From positions 1-64,000 of the forward strand of contig NZ_CANLDB010000005.1 in assembly GCF_947489365.1 (NCBI RefSeq): 64,000 bases of DNA, read 5' to 3'. The notes under the pieces are model-generated. The model was not told where the DNA came from, did not search any database, and saw nothing but the letters and a program-made list of their open reading frames with translations. The stretch is from an uncultured Nocardioides sp. Its GTDB lineage: Bacteria > Actinomycetota > Actinomycetes > Propionibacteriales > Nocardioidaceae. This document shows positions 8,793 to 17,466 of the stretch, one piece after another (within the stretch, counting starts at the first letter, position 1; each line of letters opens with the position of its first letter). The position numbers and the translations under genes are program-made.

Positions 8793-9325
8793 GCCGCAAG
8801 ATCCGCTCCGCGATCACCCTCACCGTGATGGCGGTGGTCATCCTCGCCGGCGCCACGTGGGCGTGGGCCGCGCTCACCGACCCCTTCCCGGAGGGCGGCC
8901 TGTTCGGCGGCGGCGGGACGACGCCCGAGGTCGAGGTCTGCGCGCCACGCGCGTTCGGCCCCGGCGACACCCTGTCGACCGGCCAGGTCACCGTCAGCGT
9001 CCTCAACGCCGGGTCCACCGCGGGCGCCGCGGCCGGCACCCTGGAGGAGCTCGTCGGGGCGGGCTTCGGCGAGGGTGTCGAGGGCAACGCCCCCGAGGAC
9101 GCCGACGTCGACTTCGTCCAGATCTGGACCGGCGACCCCGCCAACCCGTCCGTGCGGCTCGTGAAGACCTGGGTCGGCGAGGACACCCTCGTCGTCGAGC
9201 GTGAGCTGGACAGCCCCGAGGTGTTCGTCGTCGTCGGCGACCGGTTCGGCGACCTGGCCGAGGGCCGCGAGAGCGTGCAGGTCCAGCGCGACGTCGAGGT
9301 GTGCGGACCCGCCAACGCCGGCTGA
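8789..9325 (+). CDS. LytR C-terminal domain membrane protein (VirR-like)
   Basis: A 178-aa protein: short cytoplasmic N-terminus, one membrane helix at ~8-30 (AITLTVMAVVILAGATWAWAA), then an extracytoplasmic LytR_C domain with the typical VSVLNAGSTAGAA start and VKTWVGEDTL strand. This is the architecture of M. tuberculosis Rv0431/VirR, implicated in envelope integrity and vesicle release. The GTG start overlaps the stop of the upstream gene by 4 bp. There is no catalytic LCP domain, so it is not a ligase. It is probably a cell-envelope scaffold. Confidence 0.75.
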   Translation: MSRKIRSAITLTVMAVVILAGATWAWAALTDPFPEGGLFGGGGTTPEVEVCAPRAFGPGDTLSTGQVTVSVLNAGSTAGAAAGTLEELVGAGFGEGVEGNAPEDADVDFVQIWTGDPANPSVRLVKTWVGEDTLVVERELDSPEVFVVVGDRFGDLAEGRESVQVQRDVEVCGPANAG

Positions 9326-9343
9326 CCCGCCGTACGGCGCCTC

Positions 9344-10858
9344 CTACGGGGTCCGGTCGGTGCCCTCCGCGGGAGGGTTCCAGCGCGCGAGCCGGCCGCT
9401 GGTGGAGATGTCGCGCAGCCGCCGCTCGGTGGCCTCGCGGTGCCCGCGCGGGACGACGACCAGCAGGTCGTCGCCGTGGCGCAGGACCGTCCGGCCGTCC
9501 GGCACCAGGATCTCCTCGCCGCGCACGACGAGGGAGAGCGACGCCCCCGGCGGCAGGCGCAGCTCCCGCACCTCGACCCCGTGCAGCCGTGAGGTCTCCC
9601 CGACGCGCAGCTGGAGCAGGTCCGCGGCCATCCGGTCGAGCGGGGCCGCCTCCACCTCGAGGTCCCGCGGGCCGGCGCTCGCGACCCCCAGCCAGCGCGC
9701 CACCGCCGGCAGGGTCGGACCCGTGATCAGCGTGTAGACGACGACCAGCACGAAGACGATGTCGAACAGCTGCTCCGAGCCCGGCACCCCCTGCGACAGC
9801 GGGATCGTCATGAGGACGACGGGGACGGCGCCGCGCAGGCCGGCCCACGACAGGAACGCCAGCTCTCGCCACGGCAGCGGCTGCACGACGGCGGAGACCG
9901 CGACCGACACCGGCCGGGCGACGAAGGTCAGTACGAGCCCGGCAACGACCGCGGTGAGCACCGTCGAGAGCGTGATCCGCCCCGGGGACAGCAGCAGCCC
10001 GAGCATCACGAACAGGCCGATCTGCGCCAGCCAGGCGACGCCCTCCGCGAAGGACCGGGTGGCGTTGCGGTGCGGCAGGTCGGCGTTGCCCAGCACGAGC
10101 GCCGCCAGGTAGACCGCGGCGAACCCGGAGGCGTGCAGGCCGGCCGCGGCGCCGTACGCGAGCAGGGTCAGGCTGAGCACGGCGATCGGGTAGAGCCCGG
10201 ACGACGGCAGCGCGGCCCGGCGCATCAGCCAGGCGCCCCCGAAGCCGACGCCCAGGCCCACGAGGGAGCCGAGGGTGAGCTCGAAGACGATCTCACCGAG
10301 CATGGCCAGGACGCCGTGCTCGGTCGCGGCGCCGGACGCCACGAGGGTGACGAGGACGACGGTCGGGGCGTCGTTGAGTCCCGACTCGGCCTCCAGGGTG
10401 CCCATCAGGCGTCTCGGCAGCGGCACCACCCGCAGCACCGAGAACACGGCGGCGGCGTCCGTCGCGGACGTCGCCGCGCCGAGCAGGACCGCGAGCTGCC
10501 AGGGCAGACCCAGCAGCAGGTGGGCGCCGACGGCCACGACGAGGACGGAGACGGCGATGCCGACGGTGGCCAGCGTCGCGCCCAGCGCGATGGCCGGGCG
10601 CACCTCGCTCCACTTCGTCGTCAGGCCGCCCTCGGCCAGGATCAGCGCCAGTGCGGCGAACCCCAGCGCGTGGGCGAGGTCGGCGTCGTCGAAGCCGATG
10701 CCGGCGCCGGCCTCGCCGATCGCGACGCCGATGAGCAGGTAGAACAGCAGGCTCGGCAGGCCGGCACGGCTGGAGAGGCGGACCGCGAGGATCGCCAGGA
10801 GGGTGACGGCGGCGCCCACGAGCAGGAAGCCGTCCAGCTGCTCGACGTCGAAGGTCAC
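9344..10858 (-). CDS. CPA1-type potassium/proton antiporter with TrkA-C domain
   Basis: About 504 aa. A dozen hydrophobic segments form the CPA1 fold, with the ion-binding helix carrying TSATDAAAVFSVL near residue 140 and a second conserved stretch SWAGLRGAVPVVL near 350. The C-terminal ~120 residues (VGETSRLHGVEVRELRLP...GDDLLVVVPRG) form a cytoplasmic TrkA_C-like regulatory domain. That combination is CvrA/NhaP2-like: K+(or Na+)/H+ exchange at the inner membrane. GTG 10858 is chosen over GTG 10864 because GAGG lies five bases before it. Confidence 0.85.
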   Translation of the reverse strand: MTFDVEQLDGFLLVGAAVTLLAILAVRLSSRAGLPSLLFYLLIGVAIGEAGAGIGFDDADLAHALGFAALALILAEGGLTTKWSEVRPAIALGATLATVGIAVSVLVVAVGAHLLLGLPWQLAVLLGAATSATDAAAVFSVLRVVPLPRRLMGTLEAESGLNDAPTVVLVTLVASGAATEHGVLAMLGEIVFELTLGSLVGLGVGFGGAWLMRRAALPSSGLYPIAVLSLTLLAYGAAAGLHASGFAAVYLAALVLGNADLPHRNATRSFAEGVAWLAQIGLFVMLGLLLSPGRITLSTVLTAVVAGLVLTFVARPVSVAVSAVVQPLPWRELAFLSWAGLRGAVPVVLMTIPLSQGVPGSEQLFDIVFVLVVVYTLITGPTLPAVARWLGVASAGPRDLEVEAAPLDRMAADLLQLRVGETSRLHGVEVRELRLPPGASLSLVVRGEEILVPDGRTVLRHGDDLLVVVPRGHREATERRLRDISTSGRLARWNPPAEGTDRTP

Positions 10859-11039
10859 GCGCACCTCGCTGCTCGCCGTGGCCGGGTTCGCAGACTACCG
10901 GCGAGCCGCACTCCGTCCCCAGGCGGCGGGGTGCGCGTCGTGTCCACAGCCTCCTCGGCGACCGGCCCGCGGGGTCCGCCGGCGGGCGGAGTCTGCTCCC
11001 GGGACCGGCGGGTCGGCGGGTCCGGGAGGAGGACACGGG

Positions 11040-11429
11040 ATGGATGGGACCGGGCTCGGGACGGGGTCGGGCACGGCCGGCATCCGGGCGCTCGCCCGCC
11101 GGGTGCGGGCGTACGCCGACGCGACGAGCACCGACGCGGCCGCCACCCGGGGATCGGTGGCCCGGACGGGGTGGGAGGGGGCCGCCGCCAGGGCGGCGTC
11201 CGCGTCGGCCGCGCGCGGGGCGGACCGGCTCGACGCCACCGCCGCCGCGCTGCGGGAGGCCGCGGACGCCCTGGACGCCCACGCGGACGCCGTGGACCGC
11301 CGGCTCGTCCTGCTCCGCACGCTCGGCGACCGGGCGGCGTCGTACGCCGAGGAGGTGGGCGGCGTGCTCCCCCCGCTGCCGGACCTGCCGGACCTGCCGG
11401 ACCTGCCGGACCTGCCGTGGTCGGCGTGA
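11040..11429 (+). CDS. WXG100-like ESX-associated protein with PDL repeats
   Basis: A 129-aa protein with a GGAGGAGG ribosome site. Residues 15-105 are helical with the WXG-type turn at W45-E46-G47. The tail is a short tandem repeat, Pro-Asp-Leu repeated after PPL, encoded by near-identical 9-bp units at 11375-11417, and it ends PWSA. It heads a five-gene plus-strand cluster and overlaps the hydrolase gene by GTGA. WXG-like proteins encoded just before an enzyme usually act as its ESX export partner or targeting domain. I infer that here. Confidence 0.6.
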   Translation: MDGTGLGTGSGTAGIRALARRVRAYADATSTDAAATRGSVARTGWEGAAARAASASAARGADRLDATAAALREAADALDAHADAVDRRLVLLRTLGDRAASYAEEVGGVLPPLPDLPDLPDLPDLPWSA

Positions 11430-12853
11430 GCGTGGACCCGGCGGACCTCGTCGTGCGGGGCGGGGTGGGCGGCCTCGCGGCGACGTACGCCGACCTCCGG
11501 GACCTCGCCGACGCCCACGACGCGCTCGGTGACCGCGTCCGCGCACGGGGCCGGGCCGTCCTCGCGCTCACCACGGAGGGCGACCTGCTCGCCTCCGCGG
11601 CCCTCTCCCCTGTCAGCTTCGCGACGGCCGAGGCGGCACTGACGGGCGCGGTCTGGGGCACCGACGGGGCGTACGCCGCCGCGTCGCACGTCGAGGCCGA
11701 CGCGGTGGCGGTGCGGTCGGTGGTCGCGCTCCTCGCCGGCGCCGACGGCACGGTCGCCAGCGGGGTCGGGATGCTGGCCCACGGCCTCGGCCGGGCCGCG
11801 GCCCCGGGCCTGGTCGCGGTGGCCGCCCCGATCGCCGCCGGCCTGACGCTGGTCCACCTCGGCGGTCGGCTCGGTGCCGTGCCGCCGCTGGTGACGGCCG
11901 CGGCGCGCCACCCCGGCCTCGTCGAGCCGGTGGTGGTCGCGGTGTCGGGGTCGGTCGACGTCCTCACCGGGCGCGCCCCACCCGTGCCCGGCGTCCTGGC
12001 GCTGCCCGTGGCACCCGACCTGCTGGGCTCGACCGGGGTGCTGGCCGGCGCCTACGGACCCGACGGTCCCCCGCGGGTGGCGCACCGGGGCGACCTGGAC
12101 GGTCCGGTCGCACCGCCGCGCGGGGTGGCCGACCTGCTGGACGGGCTCACCGTCGTCCACGGGCTGTCCGACGCGCCGGGCGGGCACGGCACGGTCGCCG
12201 TCGACACCCTCGTCGGGGCCGACGGGTCGCGGCGGCACGTGGTGCACCTGCCGGGCACCGACGACATGGGCACGCCGCCGTGGGGGCAGGACGACGACGT
12301 CCGCGACCTCGCCACCAACCTGCGGCTGATGGCGGGCGAGCCGACGACGTACGGCGCGGGGGTGGTGGAGGCGATGCGCGAGGCCGGGGTGCGCCCCGGC
12401 GAGCCCGTGCTGCTCACCGGTCACTCCCAGGGCGGGATGCAGGCGGTGGCGCTCGCCGACGACCTCGCCGGGTCGTCGTACGACGTGCGGCAGGTCGTGA
12501 CGGCCGGGTCGCCGACCGCCCAGGTGCCGCACCTCGGCGAGGACGTCGCGGTGCTGTCGCTGGAGAACCGCGGCGACGTCGTCCCGCTGCTCGACGGCGC
12601 ACCCAACCCGGACACCCCGCAGCGGGTGACGGTGACCTTCGACGCCCCGGTCACCCACGGGGACGGGGACGGGGACGGGGACGGGGCCACCGACCCGGCG
12701 GAGCGGCACCGCCTCGGGCACTACCGCGACGCCGCCGCGGCCGTCGACGCCTCGATGGACCCGTCGCTGCGGACCCAGGTCGACCGGATGCGCGAGTGGG
12801 GGTTCCTCGACGCCGAGTCCGCCGAGCGGCGCGTCTTCCGGATCACCCGGTGA
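11426..12853 (+). CDS. ESX-cluster alpha/beta-hydrolase-like protein
   Basis: A 475-aa protein starting at GTG overlapping the upstream stop. Residues 1-110 are helical (contains LLASAALSPVSFATAEAAL), 110-180 hydrophobic, and 260-440 an alpha/beta-hydrolase domain. The nucleophile elbow is G-H-S-Q-G-G with S334. Likely triad partners are D384 (in ENRGDVVPLL) and H432 (in HRLGHY). A GD repeat at 412-420 comes from the same 6-bp unit repeated. It is paralogous over most of its length to the protein at 14323-15723. Probably a lipase/esterase-type effector of the ESX cluster. Substrate unknown. Confidence 0.7.
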   Translation: MSVDPADLVVRGGVGGLAATYADLRDLADAHDALGDRVRARGRAVLALTTEGDLLASAALSPVSFATAEAALTGAVWGTDGAYAAASHVEADAVAVRSVVALLAGADGTVASGVGMLAHGLGRAAAPGLVAVAAPIAAGLTLVHLGGRLGAVPPLVTAAARHPGLVEPVVVAVSGSVDVLTGRAPPVPGVLALPVAPDLLGSTGVLAGAYGPDGPPRVAHRGDLDGPVAPPRGVADLLDGLTVVHGLSDAPGGHGTVAVDTLVGADGSRRHVVHLPGTDDMGTPPWGQDDDVRDLATNLRLMAGEPTTYGAGVVEAMREAGVRPGEPVLLTGHSQGGMQAVALADDLAGSSYDVRQVVTAGSPTAQVPHLGEDVAVLSLENRGDVVPLLDGAPNPDTPQRVTVTFDAPVTHGDGDGDGDGATDPAERHRLGHYRDAAAAVDASMDPSLRTQVDRMREWGFLDAESAERRVFRITR

Positions 12854-12949
12854 GGCGGTCGTGGGAGGCTGGGGTCCTCGGGTCCGCCGCAGGTTTCGCG
12901 GCGACCGCCGTGGGGCAGCAGTCCAGGAGTCCGGTGGAGGAGGCAGGCG

Positions 12950-13330
12950 ATGTACGGCGATGTCGCGGTGATGCGTCGGCGGGTCGGTGACCTGCGGGAG
13001 CAGGCGACCGAGGTGCGCTCGCGCGCCCAGTCGCTGGTCGCCCAGGCCGAGAGCGTCCCCTGGACCGGACGCGCCGCCGAGACCATGCGGGAACGGGTCC
13101 GCGACCGAGCCTCGCGCCTGCGGGACGCGGCCCGCCTCCACGAGGAGGCCGCTGACGCGCTGGAGAAGCACCTCACCGAGGTCGAGCACCTCACCGAGGC
13201 GATCACCGCCGCCGAGCAGCGCCACCGCGATCGCGACGACGAGCCGCGCGACGCCGTCACGGCACGGGAGCCCGAGACCCCGCCGCCCGGCCACCGCGAC
13301 TGGCTCACCTACTCCTCCGACGCGCGCTGA
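12950..13330 (+). CDS. WXG100-like protein
   Basis: A 126-aa protein with GGAGGAGG before its ATG. Two long amphipathic helices flank the turn at W38-T39-G40 (VPWTGRAAETM). The tail (from ~100) is charged and Pro-rich. It lies 96 bp after the hydrolase gene and 9 bp before the EspG-like gene in the same direction. The last residues (LTYSSDAR) do not give a YxxxD/E signal. Probably an ESX structural or substrate partner of the hydrolase-like proteins around it. Confidence 0.65.
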   Translation: MYGDVAVMRRRVGDLREQATEVRSRAQSLVAQAESVPWTGRAAETMRERVRDRASRLRDAARLHEEAADALEKHLTEVEHLTEAITAAEQRHRDRDDEPRDAVTAREPETPPPGHRDWLTYSSDAR

Positions 13331-13339
13331 GAGGACCCC

Positions 13340-14326
13340 GTGCCCACCGTCGACCTCTCCACCCCGCCCCCGCCGCCGGACCACCTGCTGGCCGGTCTGC
13401 CCCGCCGCCTCAGCGTGACGCTGCCCGAGCTGCGGCTCGTGGCCGAGCGCTCCGGCGGGGCTCCGCTGCCGTTCCTCGCGCCCGCCCCGGACGCCGGCCG
13501 CTCCTCCGGCCTCGAGTCGCGGCTCGGCCCGAGCCGGGGCTCCGGCGACGACGCGGCGTACGCCGCCGCGCTGGCGGGCCTGCACGACCCGATCGACTCA
13601 CTGACCCGCCGCGGGCTGCTCGACCAGTGGGGCGAGCCCGACCCGGGTCTCGCCGGCGCCGTCGGTCTCCTGGCCACGCCGCGGGTCGCCGTGGACCTCG
13701 ACCTCAACATCGGCGGCGCCCAGCTGCGCGCCTGGCACCGTCAGGGACGGGCCGCGGTCGCCACCCTCGCCACCGCCGACGGCCTCGTCTTCGAGCTCGC
13801 GTGGTTCGCCACCGCGCAGTGGCCCGGCGAGCTGGCCCGCGTCGCGGCGCTGCCGGCCGAGCTGCCCCGTCGGACCTCGGCGCTGCCCGCCGTCCTCGAC
13901 CTGCCGTACGAGCTGCTCGACGCCTCCGGGGAGGCCCTCCGCGCGGGACGGGCGGACGTCGTCCCGGTCCTCGCGGGCCACCACTCCGGACGGGTCCTCG
14001 CCGACGGGACGACGCTCCCCGACGCCCAGGTGCCCGGCCTGCTCGGCGCCCTGCAGCAGGAGTCCCGCGGCCGGCTGCGTGCCCTCGTCGCGGACCTCCC
14101 GGCCTCCCCCGACGACGGCACCGACGACGGCACCGACCAGGCGCCGCCCGTTCCCGACACGGTGGGGGTCACCTCCTGGCTCCTGCTCGCCGACGGCTGG
14201 CACGCCCTGCGTCCGCACGTCGACGACCACGACGGGCGGCAGGAGGGCCGGGTCGAGGTACGACGGGTGGAGCCGGCCGACCTCGCGACCTCGCTCGCCC
14301 CGGTGCTCGCGGAGGTGAGCCGATGA
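13340..14326 (+). CDS. EspG-like ESX secretion-associated chaperone
   Basis: A 328-aa protein starting at GTG. It has the general course of EspG family chaperones: an N-terminal TLPELRLVAERSGGAPLPF segment, a central antiparallel beta region (AVATLATADGLVFELAWFA) and a C-terminal TSWLLLADGWHALRP strand. EspG proteins bind PE/PPE-type substrates in the cytosol and keep them soluble for export. No PE/PPE gene is adjacent, so here it may serve the WXG/hydrolase proteins. Its stop overlaps the next ATG (ATGA), indicating translational coupling. Family call is from pattern and context. Confidence 0.55.
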   Translation: MPTVDLSTPPPPPDHLLAGLPRRLSVTLPELRLVAERSGGAPLPFLAPAPDAGRSSGLESRLGPSRGSGDDAAYAAALAGLHDPIDSLTRRGLLDQWGEPDPGLAGAVGLLATPRVAVDLDLNIGGAQLRAWHRQGRAAVATLATADGLVFELAWFATAQWPGELARVAALPAELPRRTSALPAVLDLPYELLDASGEALRAGRADVVPVLAGHHSGRVLADGTTLPDAQVPGLLGALQQESRGRLRALVADLPASPDDGTDDGTDQAPPVPDTVGVTSWLLLADGWHALRPHVDDHDGRQEGRVEVRRVEPADLATSLAPVLAEVSR

Positions 14327-15723
14327 CCAGCGACCCCAGCGCCACCACCCCCGGCCACGGCCTGTCGGGCGACCCCGGCACCGGCACCGGCCCCGGCACC
14401 GAGCGCGGCGTGACCCAGGTCGAGGCCGCGGGTGACCGGTACGACCGGATGACCCAGCTCGCCGAGCTCTTCGACCGTGTCGGGGGCGAGCTGCGGGAGC
14501 GCTCCCGCCTCGGCGTCCGGATCCTCGGGGACGACGACGTGGCGGCGTCCGCGGCGCTGTCCCCGCGGACCTGGGAGGCCGCGGAGGAGGCCGTCCGCCG
14601 GGCCACCACCGGCAAGAGCGGCCTGCTGCCCGGCTCGACCGAGCTCGACGCCGACGCCCTGGTGGTCCGCGCGACCGTGCTGACCTACCGGTGGATCGAC
14701 GAGCTCGCCGAGACCGCGTCCCGCACCATCGGCTCCATCGCCGGCCGCGCCATCGGGTTCCTCGCCCCCGAGGTCGAGCTCGGCGGCGTCGTCGTCGCCG
14801 CCGGCCTCATCGAGACCGACCTCGACGACCGCGAGGGCATCGCGGCGTACCTCGGGGAGCTCGCCGAGCTCCACCCCGACCTGATGGACCACATCAGTAC
14901 GGCCGGTGGCCTGCTCGACGGGCTCCAGCTGCGCACGCTGCTCACCCCCGGGCTGGCCAGTGGCGGCGAGACCGCCACGGCGGGCACCGCGCTGGCGGGG
15001 CTGCGCGCCGTCGGCGTGCCGGCGTTCGGGGCGGACGCGACGAGCGCCGTCCGCGACGTCGCCGGCGACCTCCTGGGTGCCGACCCCTCGACCCCGCGCG
15101 GACCCGCCCGGGTGGCCGCGACCGGCCTCCCCACGGGCCTCGAGCAGCTCATGACGACGCTGGCCGGGGTGGACGCGAGCGTGGAGGTCCACCGGGCCTC
15201 CCCCGGTCGTTACCTCGTCTATTTGCCCGGCCGCACCGGCGGCGACGGCGGCCGCCTGCGGCTCGTCGGCGGCGACCACGCGACGTACGCCGCCGAGGCC
15301 GTGCGCGTCGTGGAGGCCGCCGTCGAGGCGTCCGGTCCCGCCGGGCCCGGGGACGCGGCGGCGCGGGTGATGCTCGTCGGCGGGGGGCGCGGTGGTGTGG
15401 CCGCGGCGGAGGTCGCCGCCCGGCAGCCGTCGGCGCGGTTCACCGTCGACGCGGTCGTGACCGTCTCGTCGCCCGCCTCGCAGGTCCCGCGGATCGGGGG
15501 AGACGTCCGGGTGCTGTCGCTGGAGGACAGCGCCGACCCGGTCGCCCTCCTCGGCTCGCTGATCAACGCCGGCGAGTCCCACCGCACCAGCGTCGTCTTC
15601 GACGGCGGCGGCGCGGTCGGGCCTGCGGCGTGGGCCCTCGGCGGCCGCGCGGCGGACGCCTCGGAGCACGAGGGTCTCCGCGGCGAGCTGGACCGGCTCC
15701 GCGACCTGGGCTACCTGGCCTGA
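14323..15723 (+). CDS. Catalytically dead paralogue of the ESX-cluster hydrolase
   Basis: A 466-aa protein with GGAGGTGA before its ATG. It aligns in order with the hydrolase at 11426-12853: VAASAALSPRTWEAAEEA, then a hydrophobic middle, then VMLVGGGRGGVAAAE and VVTVSSPASQVPRIGGDVRVLSLEDSADPVALL. The nucleophile elbow GHSQGG of the paralogue is G-G-G-R-G-G here, so the serine is replaced by G355, and the HRLGHY histidine region is deleted. It cannot be a serine hydrolase. It may be a regulatory, inhibitory or structural partner, or an immunity-like protein. The N-terminus (1-35) is Gly/Thr/Pro-rich. Confidence 0.7.
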   Translation: MTSDPSATTPGHGLSGDPGTGTGPGTERGVTQVEAAGDRYDRMTQLAELFDRVGGELRERSRLGVRILGDDDVAASAALSPRTWEAAEEAVRRATTGKSGLLPGSTELDADALVVRATVLTYRWIDELAETASRTIGSIAGRAIGFLAPEVELGGVVVAAGLIETDLDDREGIAAYLGELAELHPDLMDHISTAGGLLDGLQLRTLLTPGLASGGETATAGTALAGLRAVGVPAFGADATSAVRDVAGDLLGADPSTPRGPARVAATGLPTGLEQLMTTLAGVDASVEVHRASPGRYLVYLPGRTGGDGGRLRLVGGDHATYAAEAVRVVEAAVEASGPAGPGDAAARVMLVGGGRGGVAAAEVAARQPSARFTVDAVVTVSSPASQVPRIGGDVRVLSLEDSADPVALLGSLINAGESHRTSVVFDGGGAVGPAAWALGGRAADASEHEGLRGELDRLRDLGYLA

Positions 15724-15730
15724 CCCGCGG

Positions 15731-16450
15731 TCAGCCGACGGGCGGTGCCCCGCGGTGGCGGACGACCGCGGCGGCCACCTCCGTGAGCGTCCCGGCGGAC
15801 GCCGCGGTCAGCTCCAGCAGCCGGGCGTAGGCCCCGCCCATGTCGAGGTCCTCGGTCCAGGCCAGCACGCCCTTGGCCTGCTCGACGACCGTGCGGTCGG
15901 CCAGGGCGCGGCGCAGCTGCGTCCGGACGGCGGCCGGGTCGTCGAGGGCCGGGTGGGCCAGGGCGAGGGCGACGAGGTCGGCGTACACGAACCCCGGCTC
16001 GCCCGCCGGCGCCGGCTCCTCGGTCACCTCGCTCGGCCAGAACAGGGTGAGGCCCGCCAGGGTGACGCCGCGCCAGGTGACCGGGTAGGCGCTGACCGCC
16101 AGGAAGCCCGCCTCGCGCATCAGGGCCCCCACCGTCGCGTCCCGGGCGTCCTCGGCCACGGCGGTGCGGTGCACCGCGAGGGAGCCGTCGATCGCGTCGA
16201 CGCACGGACCGCTGTCGTGCTGGGCCTGCCAGAGCTCCATCTCGAGGTCGGTGTGCGACGACGCGGCGAGCAGCTCCAGGCCCGGTCCCCGCTCGCCCAC
16301 GAGGACCGCGACGGCGAGCGCGCCGCAGGTCTCGGCGCAGTCGACGACCAGCGTGGCGAGGACGTCGGTGACGTCCGGCGCCTCCCCGGAGAGCGCCGCG
16401 AGGACACGGCCCACCCGCGGCACCTGCGGGGTCGTACGTCGTCCGGTCAC
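15731..16450 (-). CDS. GAF-ANTAR RNA-binding antiterminator-type regulator
   Basis: A 239-aa protein whose GTG start overlaps the stop of the upstream GAF-ANTAR gene (GTGA). Residues ~10-150 form a GAF sensor (HTDLEMELWQAQHDSGPCVDAI, VTWRGVTLAGLTLFW). Residues ~170-232 form an ANTAR three-helix domain (LRRALADRTVVEQAKGVLAWTEDLDMGGAYARL). ANTAR domains bind dual-hairpin RNA to block termination. The longer frame upstream to 16651 is Arg-rich shadow sequence. It is co-expressed with the next gene and near a SigF-type sigma gene, so probably part of a stress or light/redox-sensing circuit. Confidence 0.85.
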   Translation of the reverse strand: MTGRRTTPQVPRVGRVLAALSGEAPDVTDVLATLVVDCAETCGALAVAVLVGERGPGLELLAASSHTDLEMELWQAQHDSGPCVDAIDGSLAVHRTAVAEDARDATVGALMREAGFLAVSAYPVTWRGVTLAGLTLFWPSEVTEEPAPAGEPGFVYADLVALALAHPALDDPAAVRTQLRRALADRTVVEQAKGVLAWTEDLDMGGAYARLLELTAASAGTLTEVAAAVVRHRGAPPVG

Positions 16451-17193
16451 CGCGGCCCGCTCCCGTCCGGTCCTCCCTCGCCGCGGCCCAGGTCCAGCTC
16501 GCGGCTCACCACACGTCGGCTGACCTCGGCGACCGTGACGCCGTCCGCGAAGGCGCGTGCCCTGATGAGGGCGAGGGCGTCCTCGGGGGTCCCCCCGGTC
16601 TGTGCGACGACCATCCCGACGGCCTGGGCGACGCGGTCCCGGTCGATCCACCGCAGCTGCTCGTCCTCCGGCAGGAAGGTGTCGGCGAGGACGACGGCGC
16701 CGAGCGTGTCCGCCACGAACAGCACGTCGGCGAGGGCGTCGGCCCTGGCCTCGTCGGAGCCGCCGTGCAGGTGCCGCCCCAGGCTCGAGCGCAGGCCGTG
16801 GTGGATCGTGAGCACCCCCACCACCTCCGTCGGCTGGGCCGTCATCGGCACCGCCACGACGGGGCCCGCCTCCACCGTGCCATAGAGGGCACCGAGCCGG
16901 GGCCAGCGACGGAGGTCACCGTCGCCACCGGTCACCAGCACGGGCGCCGACGTCGCGAGGACGTCGTGGACGGGGCCCTCGCCGCAGATCTCCTGCGCCT
17001 GCCCGTACGCGGCGGCCCGCCGGCTGGAGGCGCAGAGCATCTCGGGGACGCCGGCGACCGACAGCGCGATGCTCCCGTCGTCCACGCGCAGCCCGCGCAC
17101 CGCGGCCCGACACAGCGCCGGCCAGCGATCGGCACGGGGGTTCTCGGCCAGGGCCCTGGAGAGGCCCAGGAGCAGGTCAGCGTGATCGAACAT
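16447..17193 (-). CDS. GAF-ANTAR regulator
   Basis: A 248-aa protein; the ATG at 17193 has GGAGGA six bases upstream, whereas the longer frame to 17358 has none. GAF domain at ~25-165 (GEGPVHDVLATSAPVLV, VVAVPMTAQPTEVVGVL) and ANTAR domain at ~180-240 (DRDRVAQAVGMVVAQTGGTPEDALALIRARAF). First gene of a two-gene unit with the preceding GAF-ANTAR protein, divergent from the sigma factor gene. No phosphoacceptor domain is present, so sensing is by the GAF domain. The ligand cannot be told from sequence. Confidence 0.85.
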   Translation of the reverse strand: MFDHADLLLGLSRALAENPRADRWPALCRAAVRGLRVDDGSIALSVAGVPEMLCASSRRAAAYGQAQEICGEGPVHDVLATSAPVLVTGGDGDLRRWPRLGALYGTVEAGPVVAVPMTAQPTEVVGVLTIHHGLRSSLGRHLHGGSDEARADALADVLFVADTLGAVVLADTFLPEDEQLRWIDRDRVAQAVGMVVAQTGGTPEDALALIRARAFADGVTVAEVSRRVVSRELDLGRGEGGPDGSGPR

Positions 17194-17370
17194 GGTGGTC
17201 CTCCGGGCAACTGGCAAGCATGGATGCTCGGCAGCTCGTGTCCCCCAGGCCCCACCGACCCAGGGAGTATCACCCGGGTCGTGCCCTGGGGCCGACGCTG
17301 ACGCGCCGGTTCCGGGCGATGGCCCAAGTATGTGGTCCGTGCAGATGGATCCCCACATCGGCGACGTCGT

Positions 17371-17401
17371 TTGACGGACCCCCTCAGGGGGGCCCTAACG
17401 T
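17371..17401 (+). promoter_or_regulatory. Possible promoter of the sigma factor gene
   Basis: TTGACG (17371-17376) and TAACGT (17396-17401) are separated by 19 bp, a little long. A GTTT also occurs at 17368-17371 with a G-run about 15 bp on, a weak echo of a SigF GTTT/GGG site. The G/C palindrome in the spacer (CCCC..GGGG) could be an operator. Confidence 0.3.
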
Positions 17402-17466
17402 CGTAAGCCTCAGCTCACTGAAGCAGCCGGTGAGACCCAGGCACCGCCCGCGCCAGTGAGGTCTCC

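Noticed and set aside
12661..12687. Tandem GGGGAC repeat as a regulatory element
   Set aside because: It is an in-frame Gly-Asp coding repeat inside the hydrolase gene.
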